Assembly (NCBI RefSeq): GCF_000429025.1
Contig: NZ_AUBB01000021.1
Span: forward strand, 1 to 64,000
Length of the DNA stretch: 64,000 bases
Direction: 5' to 3'
Source: Actinospineispora spinosispora DSM 44797
Lineage (GTDB): Bacteria; Actinomycetota; Actinomycetes; Mycobacteriales; Pseudonocardiaceae
Position numbers and translations under genes: made by a program
In this document: positions 9,444 to 18,045 of the stretch, one piece after another
Layout: every line of letters starts with the position of its first letter
How positions within the stretch are numbered: position 1 is the stretch's first letter
Notes under the pieces: model-generated
Database searches by the model: none
Told to the model about the DNA's origin: nothing
Seen by the model: only the letters and a program-made list of their open reading frames with translations

Positions 9444-10412
9444 TTGTCCATCACCTGGTCGAGGACCTTGTCGATCGAAACACGACAGAACGAGCTCGTC
9501 GGCTTGCCCTCGGGCCGCCTGCGGATCGATTCGTTTCCCATGTATCTACTGCGTCTGGGGAACCAGAAGTTCTGGATTCCCGATCATATTGATTTCACCC
9601 AGGACATCGAGGACTTCGAATCCATGGATGTGTCGGCCCGGCAGACGGTGCGCATGTTGGTGGCCGGGCTGGTGGCTGGCATGGAGCCCGCGACACGGGA
9701 TGTCGAGCCGTTCGCGCGGGCCGCGGCGGCCGAGGGGCGGCTGGCCGACGAACTCTACTTGAGCCAGTACGCCTTCGAGGAGGCCAAGCATGTCCGGGGC
9801 CTTCGGCTGTGGCACGACGCCATCGGGCTGACCGGAGAACTGCACGAGTACGTCGAGGACCGGTCCGACCACACCGCGATCTTCGCGGAGGCCCAATCCA
9901 CGACCGCGTTCGCGCTGCTGGGCGATTCGTCGCCGGCGGCTCAGATTCGCGCATCCGTGGTGTACAGCCAGATCGTCGAGGGGACCCTTGCGCTGGCCGG
10001 CTGCCAGATGTGGCACGAAATTCTGGCCGGAACCGGAGCGTTGCCCGGGATGACGCGGATGCTCAAGAAGATTGCCGGCGATCAGCGCCGTCATACGGCC
10101 TGGGGCACCTTCACGTGCCGCCGGCACGTGGCTGCCGCTGACGCGAACTGGAACGTAGTCCTGAGATGTGTCGAGGAGCTGCGTGAGCCGGCGATCGATC
10201 TGCTCGTGGCGCGCAGGCGCGCGCTGGACGAGGAGAGCGAACGCGGCCTCCCCGGCGCCGACGTCCACGAGCTGGCCACCAGGGTGAACCGCGCCCTGGA
10301 CCACCGTCTGGCGCTGATCCACTCGGCCCTCGGCCGCTCTCCCTGGGAAATCGACGGAGACTGCTCTCCGGTGGAACTCGAGGACCGGCTCGGCGAGGAG
10401 TCAGCTGGGTGA
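9444..10412 (+). CDS. R2-like ligand-binding oxidase (R2lox) homologue, ferritin-like fold
   Basis: From the proposed TTG at 9444 (GGAGGAG 10 nt upstream) the protein is 322 residues; ATG 9387 and GTG 9357 are alternatives. It matches mycobacterial R2lox proteins along its length: FPMYLLRLGNQKFWIPD, DELYLSQYAFEEAKHVRGLRLW in two parts, the VEGTLALAG helix and RRHTAWGTFTCRRHV. The helices for a dinuclear Mn/Fe site are present: E113, H116, E179 and H217. By comparison with my memory of the M. tuberculosis protein, one first-helix ligand is Met80 and the last carboxylate is Gln214. The crosslinking Val appears as Ala83, while Tyr174 remains. It probably forms an operon with the methyltransferase and ABM genes. 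Confidence 0.8.
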   Translation: MSITWSRTLSIETRQNELVGLPSGRLRIDSFPMYLLRLGNQKFWIPDHIDFTQDIEDFESMDVSARQTVRMLVAGLVAGMEPATRDVEPFARAAAAEGRLADELYLSQYAFEEAKHVRGLRLWHDAIGLTGELHEYVEDRSDHTAIFAEAQSTTAFALLGDSSPAAQIRASVVYSQIVEGTLALAGCQMWHEILAGTGALPGMTRMLKKIAGDQRRHTAWGTFTCRRHVAAADANWNVVLRCVEELREPAIDLLVARRRALDEESERGLPGADVHELATRVNRALDHRLALIHSALGRSPWEIDGDCSPVELEDRLGEESAG

Positions 10413-10479
10413 ATCGTCGTTCCGGTTTACGGCAAGGGTCAGAGAAAATCCGGAGCAGGCACTTTCGGGGTGTGGAAAT

Positions 10480-11250
10480 ATGGGTTTCGAGACTGATGAC
10501 ACATCGTATGACCTTTATATGGGCCGCTATTCCCGGGTACTGGCTCCGCCGTTCCTGGAGTTCGCGGGTGGGAACTCCAGGAACGAGCTTCGGCTCGCGC
10601 TGGACGTCGGTTGTGGACCAGGCGCGGTGACGAATGTGTTGGCTCGGCGGCTCGGGCCCGACGCGGTGTCGGCGATCGATCCGTCGGAGTCGTTCGTTGC
10701 GTCGTTGCGCATCGCCCTCCCCGGAGTGGACGTTCGCGCGGGGGTGGCAGAGGAGCTGCCGTTCGTAGAGGGTCGATTCGACCTCTGCGTCGCGCAACTC
10801 GTCGTTCACTTCATGGCCGACCCGGTCGCCGGCCTGGCGGAGATGACGCGGGTGACTCGTTCTGGCGGTACCGTCGCCGCCTGCGTCTGGGATCATGCGG
10901 AGGGCGGTGCGCCGACCAGCCGATTCTGGCGGGCCGTAACAGCACTCGATCCCGGGTGTGCCGGCGAGCCGAGACGGGCCGGGACGTGGCGTGGGCACCT
11001 GGTCCAGCTATTCGAATCAACGCGTCTGACTCGGGTGGAGGCGGGCACGCTCACCGTGCGCGTACGGTACTCGTCCTTCGACGAATGGTGGGAGCCGTAC
11101 CTCCTGGGGATCGGCCGCGCCGGCGAATACGTCTCCAGGCTGAACCAGAGCGGTCGAAACGCCTTGCGAGAAAAGTGCCGGGAGGAGCTACCGGCAGGTC
11201 CGTTCGACATCAGTGCGACGGCGTGGGCGGCCCGAGGTGTCGTCGCCTGA
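10480..11250 (+). CDS. Class I SAM-dependent methyltransferase
   Basis: A 256-residue UbiE/COQ5-like methyltransferase. SAM-binding motif I is LDVGCGPGAVTNVLA; an acidic residue ends strand 2 (SAIDPSESF); motif III-like ELPFVEGRFDLCVAQLVVHF and the MTRVTRSGGTVAACVW strand follow. It contains no membrane segment. The substrate is unknown; O-, N- or C-methylation of a small product of the neighbouring oxidases is likely. It follows the R2lox-like gene by 67 nt on the same strand, and a GGGG stretch lies 9 nt before the ATG. Confidence 0.88.
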   Translation: MGFETDDTSYDLYMGRYSRVLAPPFLEFAGGNSRNELRLALDVGCGPGAVTNVLARRLGPDAVSAIDPSESFVASLRIALPGVDVRAGVAEELPFVEGRFDLCVAQLVVHFMADPVAGLAEMTRVTRSGGTVAACVWDHAEGGAPTSRFWRAVTALDPGCAGEPRRAGTWRGHLVQLFESTRLTRVEAGTLTVRVRYSSFDEWWEPYLLGIGRAGEYVSRLNQSGRNALREKCREELPAGPFDISATAWAARGVVA

Positions 11251-11343
11251 AGCGGAATTATGACTCACGTTGACGGGTGGCGAGCGTCGCGGCGACGGAA
11301 AGTCGTCAATGCCCTGTCAATATCGACACCTAGGATCTCGTTC

Positions 11344-11631
11344 GTGATCATTGAGATTGCCACCCTGGATGTACAGCCCGGACGCGCGGAGGAATTCGCT
11401 CAGGCATACCGGCACGTGCAAGATCTGCTGACTGCGTCAGCAGGTTTTCGGTCGGTCCGCTTGACTCGAGGTGTGGAGAACCCGTCACGATTTGTTGCGG
11501 TGGTCGAGTGGGACTCGGTCGAGGCTCACGAGGAAAACTTCGTCAAGACGGAGCGATTCAGCAAGTTCGCTGCCCATCTGACGCCGTTGATGTCGGCGAT
11601 GCCTGCCGTCGAGCACTTCGCCGACTGCTGA
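11344..11631 (+). CDS. Antibiotic biosynthesis monooxygenase (ABM) family protein
   Basis: A 95-residue protein from the GTG at 11344 with a ferredoxin-like ABM domain: MIIEIATLDVQPGRAEEF, then SAGFRSVRLTRGVENPSRF and VVEWDSVEAHEENF. ABM proteins work without metal or bound cofactor, oxidising quinol-like substrates, or act as small-ligand binding or haem-handling proteins. The in-frame region upstream of 11344 is not homologous. It is the last gene of the R2lox/methyltransferase run and is followed by a long hairpin at 11686. Its small size and position suggest a tailoring or accessory role. Confidence 0.82.
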   Translation: MIIEIATLDVQPGRAEEFAQAYRHVQDLLTASAGFRSVRLTRGVENPSRFVAVVEWDSVEAHEENFVKTERFSKFAAHLTPLMSAMPAVEHFADC

Positions 11632-11685
11632 TCCCAGGAGGCCGATAGCTCCTCGACACCGAATGGACATCCGGCGCCGCCAGGA

Positions 11686-11745
11686 GATCACCACCGCCTG
11701 AGGGTTGTTCCTCGGCCCGAGATCAGCCCTCATGCGGTGGTGATC
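11686..11745. terminator. Long hairpin after the ABM gene (terminator or RNA structure)
   Basis: Arms 11686-11704 and 11727-11745 pair over 19 positions with one C/T mismatch: GATCACCACCGC with GCGGTGGTGATC, then TGAGGG with CCCTCA. The 22-nt loop can form a further small stem. No T-tract follows, so it would be a non-canonical terminator. A small structured RNA or element remnant is also possible. Confidence 0.5.
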
Positions 11746-12436
11746 ATGACCGTGCTGTGGCGAGCAGGTTCAGTTCGATGAGGGACACGGCGCTTCGCCG
11801 CTGTGACAGGGGGAGCGTGATACGCGAGCCCCGGCGCTGCAGACGCCTCACCGGCCGAGTCGAACGAGTTGCGACTGTAGTCGATCTATGCCCCGATTAG
11901 TTAGTCCGTTAATATGACGATATAGCTGGGCAACGGGCAGTGAACATTGGGAGCTGAGGTAGGTGGATCCGCGTCAGGTCAGAGACGAGGGCAACTGCCA
12001 TGACGAGCTGAGGAGCAGTCAAGGACCAGGTAGAACACCAGACGGGGGTCGAGTTCGTCGACCGGTCGGCCACGGTGCCCCGCCGCGGCCGCCGTCCGAC
12101 AGATCTTGCGATGGTCGCCGATCCATGATAGTCATGGAAAATGTCTAATCGACTAGCTGGTGATGGTCCTTGATGTCGGTGGGGTGCCGGTTCGATGCCT
12201 CGTTCGCTCAGGGGTCAACTCTCCGTGAGGGTTGATGCCCGCCGGCGGCGCGGACCGTCCGGGCTCGATCTGGCGGGCGCTCAAGACCATCCGGACGTCG
12301 CGGAGTTCCTGGACGCTGTCGATGTGCAGCGTCTCGGCGGTCATGCCTGCGCGATCGTGTCGGAAGTGCGCGCTTCGCCGCGTCCTGACCGGCACCGTAC
12401 TACCAATCAGATGCGTTCTCGATGTGAGGAGAAGTG
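11746..12436. other. Long intergenic region without a recognisable gene
   Basis: About 690 bp between the hairpin and the YcaC-like gene. An AT-rich stretch at roughly 11880-11930 could hold a promoter. A small inverted repeat, TCAACTCTC with GAGGGTTGA, lies near 12215-12236. Open frames on both strands between about 12150 and 12430 encode nothing I recognise, and no stem-loop clearly precedes the gene. A decayed gene is possible. Confidence 0.4.
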
Positions 12437-13063
12437 ATGTCCGGAAACAAGTTCACCGAGCGGCTGACTCGGGACAACGCCGCGGTGGTGCTGGTGGACC
12501 ACCAGGTGGGTCTGTACAGCGGCGTTCGGGACATCCCGGTGGGCGAGCTGAAGCACAACGTCGTAGGGATGGCCAAGGCCGCCCAGGTGTTGGGGCTGCC
12601 GTTGGTGGTCACCACGACGGCTGCCGAGAGCATGTGGGGTCCGCTGATCCCCGAGCTTGCGGCGGTACTGCCCCAAGAGCTGCAGGTGATTGATCGGTCA
12701 ACGGTGAACGCCTGGGATGACGAGCGGGTGGTGAGCGCGATCCGGGCGACCGGGCGCAAGAAACTGATCATCTCCGGGGTGTCGACCGAGGTGTGTCTGG
12801 CGCTGCCGGCGCTGGCGGCAACGGCCGAGGGCTTCGATGCCTATGCCGCGATCGATGCATCCGGAACGTTCTGGCAGACCAAGCGGGAAGCCGGCCTGGC
12901 CCGGATGGTTCAGGGCGGAGTCATCCCGGTGGACTACTCCAACGTGATGGTCGAGATTCTGGGTGACAATGCCCACCCGTTGTCCGCGGATGTCTACGCG
13001 GCTCTGGACATGCCGTTCGCGGTGCTGGTGGGTCAGATCGCCGACGCCTACACCAAGAACTGA
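12437..13063 (+). CDS. Isochorismatase-family cysteine hydrolase, YcaC-like
   Basis: 208 residues from the ATG at 12437 with GAGGAG 5 nt upstream. The protein has the alpha/beta fold of cysteine hydrolases: the catalytic aspartate in VVLVDHQVGLY, a RSTVNAWDD stretch as in YcaC, and the catalytic cysteine in ISGVSTEVCLALPAL. YcaC proteins are amidohydrolases of unknown physiological substrate that form large rings. It is followed by YceI after 23 nt, so the two are probably one operon. The pair next to a MarR gene suggests a role in a chemical-stress response. Confidence 0.9.
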   Translation: MSGNKFTERLTRDNAAVVLVDHQVGLYSGVRDIPVGELKHNVVGMAKAAQVLGLPLVVTTTAAESMWGPLIPELAAVLPQELQVIDRSTVNAWDDERVVSAIRATGRKKLIISGVSTEVCLALPALAATAEGFDAYAAIDASGTFWQTKREAGLARMVQGGVIPVDYSNVMVEILGDNAHPLSADVYAALDMPFAVLVGQIADAYTKN

Positions 13064-13086
13064 ACTGGGTCGGGGGTCGGCACGAG

Positions 13087-13620
13087 ATGGGTATAGAGAT
13101 TCCGGCCGGCCGTTATGCGGTCGATCCGGTTCATTCCACCGTCGGTTTCGCGACCCGGTTCGTCGCGGCCAGGGTACGCGGCACGTTCCCCGCGTTCACC
13201 GGCGAGATCGAGATCGCCGAGGACCTGACGAAGTCCTCGGTGACGGCCGAGGTCGAGGTCGGTTCGCTCACCACCGGGACCGCGGCTCGGGACGAGCACC
13301 TGCGCAGCGTTGACTACTTCGACGCTGACCGGTACCCGAAGGCGTTTCTGCGCTCCACGGGCTTGGAGGTGGACGGCGAGCGTTACCTGCTGGCCAGTGA
13401 GCTGACCGTTCACGGTGTCACGAGAAACGTGGAGTTCGTGCTGTACTTCCTGGGGGACGGTGAGGACCACTATGGCAATTTCCGCCTGGGGTTCCGTGCA
13501 CACACCCGGGTTCCCCGGTCCACGTTCGGTGTGTCGGGAAATGCCGTGCTGCCCGGGGGTCTGCAGCTGGTCGGCGACGCCACCGACCTGACGTTGGAGA
13601 TCTCGGCGATCCGGCAGTGA
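13087..13620 (+). CDS. YceI-family polyisoprenoid-binding-like protein
   Basis: 177 residues spanning one lipocalin-like YceI domain: GRYAVDPVHSTVGF at the start, then FTGEIEIAEDL, RDEHLRSVDYFDADRYP and LTVHGVTRNVEF. YceI proteins bind isoprenoid chains such as quinone precursors. No signal peptide is present, so this member is cytoplasmic, as is common in actinobacteria. It lies downstream of the YcaC-like gene, with a terminator at 13700 and a convergent MarR gene beyond. MarR-YceI neighbours often form a regulator-target pair. Confidence 0.92.
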   Translation: MGIEIPAGRYAVDPVHSTVGFATRFVAARVRGTFPAFTGEIEIAEDLTKSSVTAEVEVGSLTTGTAARDEHLRSVDYFDADRYPKAFLRSTGLEVDGERYLLASELTVHGVTRNVEFVLYFLGDGEDHYGNFRLGFRAHTRVPRSTFGVSGNAVLPGGLQLVGDATDLTLEISAIRQ

Positions 13621-13699
13621 TGATGAGAGGTGCGTCGCGGCCCGGGCGTAGGGCCGCCGCGCCCGAAGGCATCACCGCGTGACAAAGACGTCCCCAGGA

Positions 13700-13738
13700 G
13701 ACGGGGGCCGGGCGAACTCGACACGCTCGGCCCCCGTC
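13700..13738. terminator. GC-rich hairpin between convergent yceI and marR genes
   Basis: GACGGGGGCC at 13700-13709 pairs with GGCCCCCGTC at 13729-13738, with further pairing towards the loop. It sits 80 nt after the YceI stop and 54 nt from the end of the convergent MarR gene. No long T-tract follows, which is common for actinomycete terminators. Confidence 0.7.
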
Positions 13739-13791
13739 GCTGCATGCCCAGCCGGGAAAGTGGCGCCCGCGCAGCGCTCCGGCCCAGACTG

Positions 13792-14265
13792 TCAGTAGTC
13801 GGGCGAGATATCCTCGTAAGCGGATTGATGTTCGGTAATTTCGAACAAGGTGCGCATGAAGTGTCGGTAGTTCTCAGGTCCGACGAGCTGCGCCAAGCGT
13901 TTCTGCATGGACACCAAGATCGCATCGGCCGCGCGTATCTGAGCTAGGCCATGTTCGGTCGGGTAGACCAGCTTCGCCCGACGATCGCGCGGATCCGGAC
14001 GCCGCTCGGCGTAGCCCAGGGCGACCAGATCATCAACGAGGGTTCCGATGTTCTGTTTGCGCTGACGGGTCAGGCGAGACAATTCACTCAGGCGCACACC
14101 GTCTGTATCCAGGTAGGCGAGGATGGTTCCGTGGCGGTGCTTCAGGTCGTCATACCCCAGGTCGGCCAGTGCGGCGAATAGCTCACGCTGTACGGTGAAC
14201 AGTAGCTGGCCCGCAAGTACTGACAGATCAGGGTCGTCTTCGTGTCGTTCCGCACGGTCCGCCAT
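13792..14265 (-). CDS. MarR-family transcriptional regulator (copy 1)
   Basis: 157 residues from the ATG at 14265 with AGGAG 8 nt upstream. A winged helix lies at VRLSELSRLTRQRKQNIG, with a wing DPRDRRAKLVYPTEHG and flanking dimerisation helices. It is strongly similar over its whole length to the MarR protein at 27975, even in the ribosome-binding-site context. It has no cysteine, so it is not a thiol sensor of the OhrR kind. It is convergent with the YcaC/YceI pair and may control them or the DsbA-like gene at 14459. Confidence 0.92.
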   Translation of the reverse strand: MADRAERHEDDPDLSVLAGQLLFTVQRELFAALADLGYDDLKHRHGTILAYLDTDGVRLSELSRLTRQRKQNIGTLVDDLVALGYAERRPDPRDRRAKLVYPTEHGLAQIRAADAILVSMQKRLAQLVGPENYRHFMRTLFEITEHQSAYEDISPDY

Positions 14266-14458
14266 TCGCTGTACTCCTATCTTTCGTGCGGAACCGTCGC
14301 CAATAACCAACGGCGGTCACTGCCTTCTATAATAGGTCGTATCGGATGATGCGGCTCGCCGAAATCTGGGTTCGATTCTGAGAAAGTCAGTGCGTAAAGC
14401 CATAGCGGGTGGCGGACAGAAATTTCATACCATGTTCAGAGCCGATCGAGCTCACGCC

Positions 14459-15118
14459 TTAGTGCAGGTGTTCGGCGAGGAGCTTTTCGAGCGTCCGTGG
14501 GTCATCGGTGTGGATACGCGGTATCCCCCGAATCCATTCGTGGTCGGTCAGACCCGGGTTGTGGGCCGTGAAACCGTCGGGGAAGAACAGCTGGGGGCTT
14601 CCCTGAATCGGCAAGGTCTTGCTCGTCTCGTAGTCACTCAGTACGTCGGCGCGCACCGGTTCTTCTCGCCAGACGCATAGCACTTCGCCGGCGTCCAGCT
14701 CGCCGTACTGCCGGGCGAGTTCGAGTGCGCGAGTGAGGCCACCGAGGATGCTGACGTCGACGCTGTCGCGGAAGAATGCCAATCGCAGTGCGTAGTCGAC
14801 GTTCTCGGCCCCACGCGCGCCGTGCACTCGACGGGCGGCGGCCACCAGCTCGAACGCGGGCAGGAAGGTCGACGGCCACGACGGGTCGGTGTAAGCGCCG
14901 AAGATCGTCGGTTCATGGTCGGCCAGAACAGCCGTCTCGTGAACCACGATATGCCGAGGGGTGCCTTCGTTGTTGACCAGTTCCAGCGGCCACGGCCTCG
15001 GATCGAGGATCACGCCGGGATGGCCGCCGTCACGGGCCTGCCGAAGCCGATGAACCACGGTGGTCGCCCACGGGCAGTGGATGTCGGACCAGATCGTCAC
15101 CGTGGGGGTGCTTGTCAT
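14459..15118 (-). CDS. DsbA/FrnE-family thioredoxin-fold protein with CPWA motif
   Basis: 219 residues of the DsbA family (2-hydroxychromene isomerase/FrnE branch). The N-terminal strand ends in WSDIHCPWATTVVHRL, and the cis-proline region is seen in the QGSPQLFFPDG stretch. The usual CPWC active site is CPWA, so the resolving cysteine is lost and a normal dithiol cycle is not possible. No signal peptide is present, so it is cytosolic. It may act by a monothiol or glutathione/mycothiol-transferase-like mechanism. An AT-rich promoter with TATTAT lies upstream near 15255-15280. Confidence 0.83.
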   Translation of the reverse strand: MTSTPTVTIWSDIHCPWATTVVHRLRQARDGGHPGVILDPRPWPLELVNNEGTPRHIVVHETAVLADHEPTIFGAYTDPSWPSTFLPAFELVAAARRVHGARGAENVDYALRLAFFRDSVDVSILGGLTRALELARQYGELDAGEVLCVWREEPVRADVLSDYETSKTLPIQGSPQLFFPDGFTAHNPGLTDHEWIRGIPRIHTDDPRTLEKLLAEHLH

Positions 15119-15281
15119 GAACTGTTCCTCCCGCTGGATACGAGGTGTGGTTTGGTCGTTTGCTGCGGCGATGGGGTGTAGCGGTACCGGGCTCCTGATG
15201 TCGGGCGGGCTGGACAGCTCGGCAGGAACGCGGAAAGTACGGATAGAAGCAGACGGTCATAATACTTTACTTAAAATGTGG

Positions 15282-15303
15282 CCGATCTGCCCCCTCAGAT
15301 CGG
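15282..15303 (-). terminator. Hairpin with short T-tract after the TDT transporter gene
   Basis: CCGATCTG at 15282-15289 is perfectly complementary to CAGATCGG at 15296-15303, with a 6-nt loop. On the minus strand it follows the transporter stop by about 45 nt and is itself followed by a TTTT run, so it fits an intrinsic terminator. Confidence 0.6.
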
Positions 15304-15348
15304 GATCAGCGGTCGGCCGATCCGGGTGAGCTCAGGTCGGTGGCGGCG

Positions 15349-16377
15349 TCAGGCTCGTGGAGTCCGTACGAGGAAGCTGCCGAGGGCCAGAGCTCGAATT
15401 GTGCCGATGGTCAGCCCGAGTACCAGCAGCGTTATCGCGGCGAGCACTGTGTCCGCCAGTGGCATCCGGATGCCCGGACGGCTCGCGGCGATCAATCTCA
15501 GGGCCAGCGCGGCGACAGTCGCGTAGGAGAAGCTGAAAGCCCAGAACCCGGCGGAAAAGGCCAGATCTCGGTATATCCGGACGAGTCGCAGCTGAACCAG
15601 CATCATGAGCACGGCATACCCGGTGAGGGCGCCACTGAGAAGGTCCCAGTGGTCGCCGTTGAGTAGCAGGACAGCGTTGGCCGCTACGGCTGGAGGCGCG
15701 GCTTCGATCGCCAACGTGGGCAACAGCGGGGCGGGTAGGAGTGGTCGCACGAACAGTCGTCCCAGGACGACCGAGCCCAGGGAGAGCCAGCAGATCATCC
15801 CGATCCCGAACGCGCACTGGGCCAGCCCGCGCTGACCAACGGCGGCCAGTGGGCCGGCGGCTACCAGGCCGCCCGCGATCGTGGGCAGGAAATAGCCCGG
15901 ATGCCAGTCGTCGAGATGGCCTTCCTCCATGATCCAGCCGGCCGTGAGCCACCCACCTAGACCGAGGGTCAGGAAGGCGAAGACGTCGACGATGACCCGT
16001 CCGGCGTCGGGGGCGACGAGGGCGAGGGCAGCTCCCAGGAGCATCCCCACGATCGGCGGCAATGAGACGAACGGTCCGTACACCGGGTGGCGCAACTCAG
16101 CGCCGAGCCGAAGGCGGCCCGGTCGAAACTGCGCCCCCCACGCGACCACGAGTACGGCCCAGACCAACGCCGATACGCAGAAAAGTGCTGTAGCGGGCCA
16201 GGCCGGCGCCCACCGCTGGGCGTGGGCGAACTGCCAGCAGTTGGCCAGCCCTGCGAACCCGAACGCGATGCTGAAGAGGTTCGGCGTGACGCGAATCCGG
16301 GTCGCTGTGGGCTCGGTGGGTGTCGGGTGGGTTCGGGGTGAATGGTTCTGGTCCGACTCGGCGGTCATCGTGGCCAC
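15349..16377 (-). CDS. TDT-family (TehA/SLAC1-like) membrane transporter
   Basis: About 342 residues with roughly ten hydrophobic segments, beginning with FSIAFGFAGLANCW and including the conserved HPGYFLPTIAGGLVAAG loop-helix of tellurite-resistance/dicarboxylate transporters and SLAC1 anion channels. It should be an inner-membrane exporter or anion channel; the substrate (sulfite, dicarboxylate or other anion) cannot be assigned. I chose the GTG at 16377 because GAGG lies 5 nt upstream; an ATG three codons later is possible. The further upstream in-frame sequence is polar and non-homologous. Confidence 0.82.
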   Translation of the reverse strand: MATMTAESDQNHSPRTHPTPTEPTATRIRVTPNLFSIAFGFAGLANCWQFAHAQRWAPAWPATALFCVSALVWAVLVVAWGAQFRPGRLRLGAELRHPVYGPFVSLPPIVGMLLGAALALVAPDAGRVIVDVFAFLTLGLGGWLTAGWIMEEGHLDDWHPGYFLPTIAGGLVAAGPLAAVGQRGLAQCAFGIGMICWLSLGSVVLGRLFVRPLLPAPLLPTLAIEAAPPAVAANAVLLLNGDHWDLLSGALTGYAVLMMLVQLRLVRIYRDLAFSAGFWAFSFSYATVAALALRLIAASRPGIRMPLADTVLAAITLLVLGLTIGTIRALALGSFLVRTPRA

Positions 16378-17171
16378 CCCATCCTCAGCGATCGATACCG
16401 CGGTGTGATTGTCAACCGAGCTCCTCGACAGGTAGGCCTCAGCGTTCGTCGAGACGGCCGAGAGCGATGGTGGCGCAGCCAGGGGCGTCGAACCGCCGAC
16501 CGAGGGCCAGTGCTCGTTGTCCGGCCCGTGGCCTTCTGTCAAACCACTTGTATACTGATCCTAATACATTACGAGTACGATCCGTTGCGACGCTGTGTGC
16601 GATGGCAACGAACGGTCGCCGGCAGGGTCGGTGACTGTTCTCCGTGACGTGGCGGTAGCCATCTTGGTTAGTCATCGTCTGATGAATTGCCTGCCTGTGG
16701 CGCGTGCAGAGCCGCATCGCGAGGTGCGTGGCCGCGCCGCGAGCTCGGCACGTGATGGCGAGTCGCCGATACCGAGTTGCTCGCCGATCCTAACTCGTTC
16801 GAGTGTTGCCATAGTCATAGATTTTGACCAAAACTGAATCTGAGCCTACCGTCGAGTTCGTATCGATCGAGGAGCCCTGGCCGTATGTCTCGCAGTCGTG
16901 GCCGAGCAGTTGCGGTGTCGTCGGGACGCCGTGGGGCGCTCGGCCGCGCCTCGACGGAGAGTGCGGCCTCGATGGAGATCGACTCAGTGCCGCTGGCCGA
17001 GGGGCCGCCGTTGACGGACCGGCGTGCGAGCGGGGGCCGGGGTGCTCCGTACGGCGTTCCCGATGGTCCGGTCGGTTCTCGAGGTTCGTCCGACCGGTCG
17101 CGGTCGAGCCCGGACGGAGTCGGTCGTTGTGGGCGTCAGCCTGAATCGGGACACGGGGAGGGGACCGGCAG
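16378..17171. other. Intergenic region between the TDT and SARP genes, likely divergent promoters
   Basis: Nearly 800 bp without a supportable gene. An AT-rich patch at about 16550-16585 (around TATACTGATCC and AATACATTACGAG) and another near 16805-16830 could hold promoters for the divergent transporter and SARP genes. Frames in the second half on both strands are shadows without homology. Confidence 0.4.
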
Positions 17172-17987
17172 GTGCTAGAGGACGAGGCCAGGTTCCAGTT
17201 GCTCGGCCCGGTGCGGGCCTGGCGGGGGCACCGGGAGGTGCGCACGGGCAGTCCACAGCAGCGGGCGGTGTTGGCAATGCTGCTGCTGCACGACGGTCGG
17301 TCAGTCTCGTTCGATGCCATCGTCGAGATGTTGTGGGGTGCGCGGATTCCGCCGGCAGCCGCTGGAACCGTTCGGACTTACGTATCGCGGATCCGTTCGA
17401 CGTTCGGTGGTGCGGGTGGGGACGAGGGCAAGGTGCGGCTTGAAGCTTATGGGGACGGGTATCGGCTGATAGTCGATCGCTCCGCTGTCGATGTCGATCT
17501 GTTTCGCGGTCATCTCGCTCAAGCGCGCCTGGATCGGCGATACGGCGATTTGGTCTCGGCGGCTCGGCGGCTGGAGGAAGCGCTCGTGCTGTGGCGCGGC
17601 CGACCGTTGGCCGGCATCGGTAGGCCGGCCGCCGCTGTGGAGCCTTTCGGCGCCACACCGCCCTATTTTCGGGGCCGGATTAGTTGGCTGGAGCAATTGC
17701 GGTCCAGCGCGGTCGAGGAGCGATTTGCGGTGCAGATCGAGCTTGGTGACTTCGCCGGCGCGATCAAGGAGCTCGAGGAGGCGGTAGCCACTGACCCGTA
17801 CCACGAGCGGATGTGGGAGCTGCTGATCTCAGCCCAGCGTGGTGCGGGCCGAATTGATGACGCGATGGCCAGCTTTCGAGTGATATGTCGGCGGCTCGAT
17901 GATGAGTTCGGGTTGGGTCCTGGTCCGGGTTTGCGCGAGCTGTATCGGAGGTTGCGCGCCGATCCGGTCGGTCGGAGTGCGAGATAG
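17172..17987 (+). CDS. SARP-family transcriptional activator (copy 2)
   Basis: 271 residues from a GTG with GGGGAGGGG upstream. The domains are a winged helix (FQLLGPVRAW, RTGSPQQRAVLAMLLLHDG) followed by BTAD (AVDVDLFRGHLAQARL, ATDPYHERMWELLISAQR, LDDEFGLGPGPGLREL). It is closely similar to the SARP at 36168 throughout, far more than to the one at 7215, which points to a local duplication. The next gene, a mycofactocin-coupled SDR, starts 58 nt after it and may be co-transcribed. Confidence 0.93.
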   Translation: MLEDEARFQLLGPVRAWRGHREVRTGSPQQRAVLAMLLLHDGRSVSFDAIVEMLWGARIPPAAAGTVRTYVSRIRSTFGGAGGDEGKVRLEAYGDGYRLIVDRSAVDVDLFRGHLAQARLDRRYGDLVSAARRLEEALVLWRGRPLAGIGRPAAAVEPFGATPPYFRGRISWLEQLRSSAVEERFAVQIELGDFAGAIKELEEAVATDPYHERMWELLISAQRGAGRIDDAMASFRVICRRLDDEFGLGPGPGLRELYRRLRADPVGRSAR

Positions 17988-18045
17988 GCCCAATCGCTCG
18001 GTCGCATCCTGACTCCTGTGTATCCATGACCGACGGAGGATGAGC

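Noticed and set aside
12195-12437. Small open frame upstream of the YcaC-like gene
   Set aside because: It has no ribosome-binding site, no recognisable domain and overlaps other open frames on both strands.
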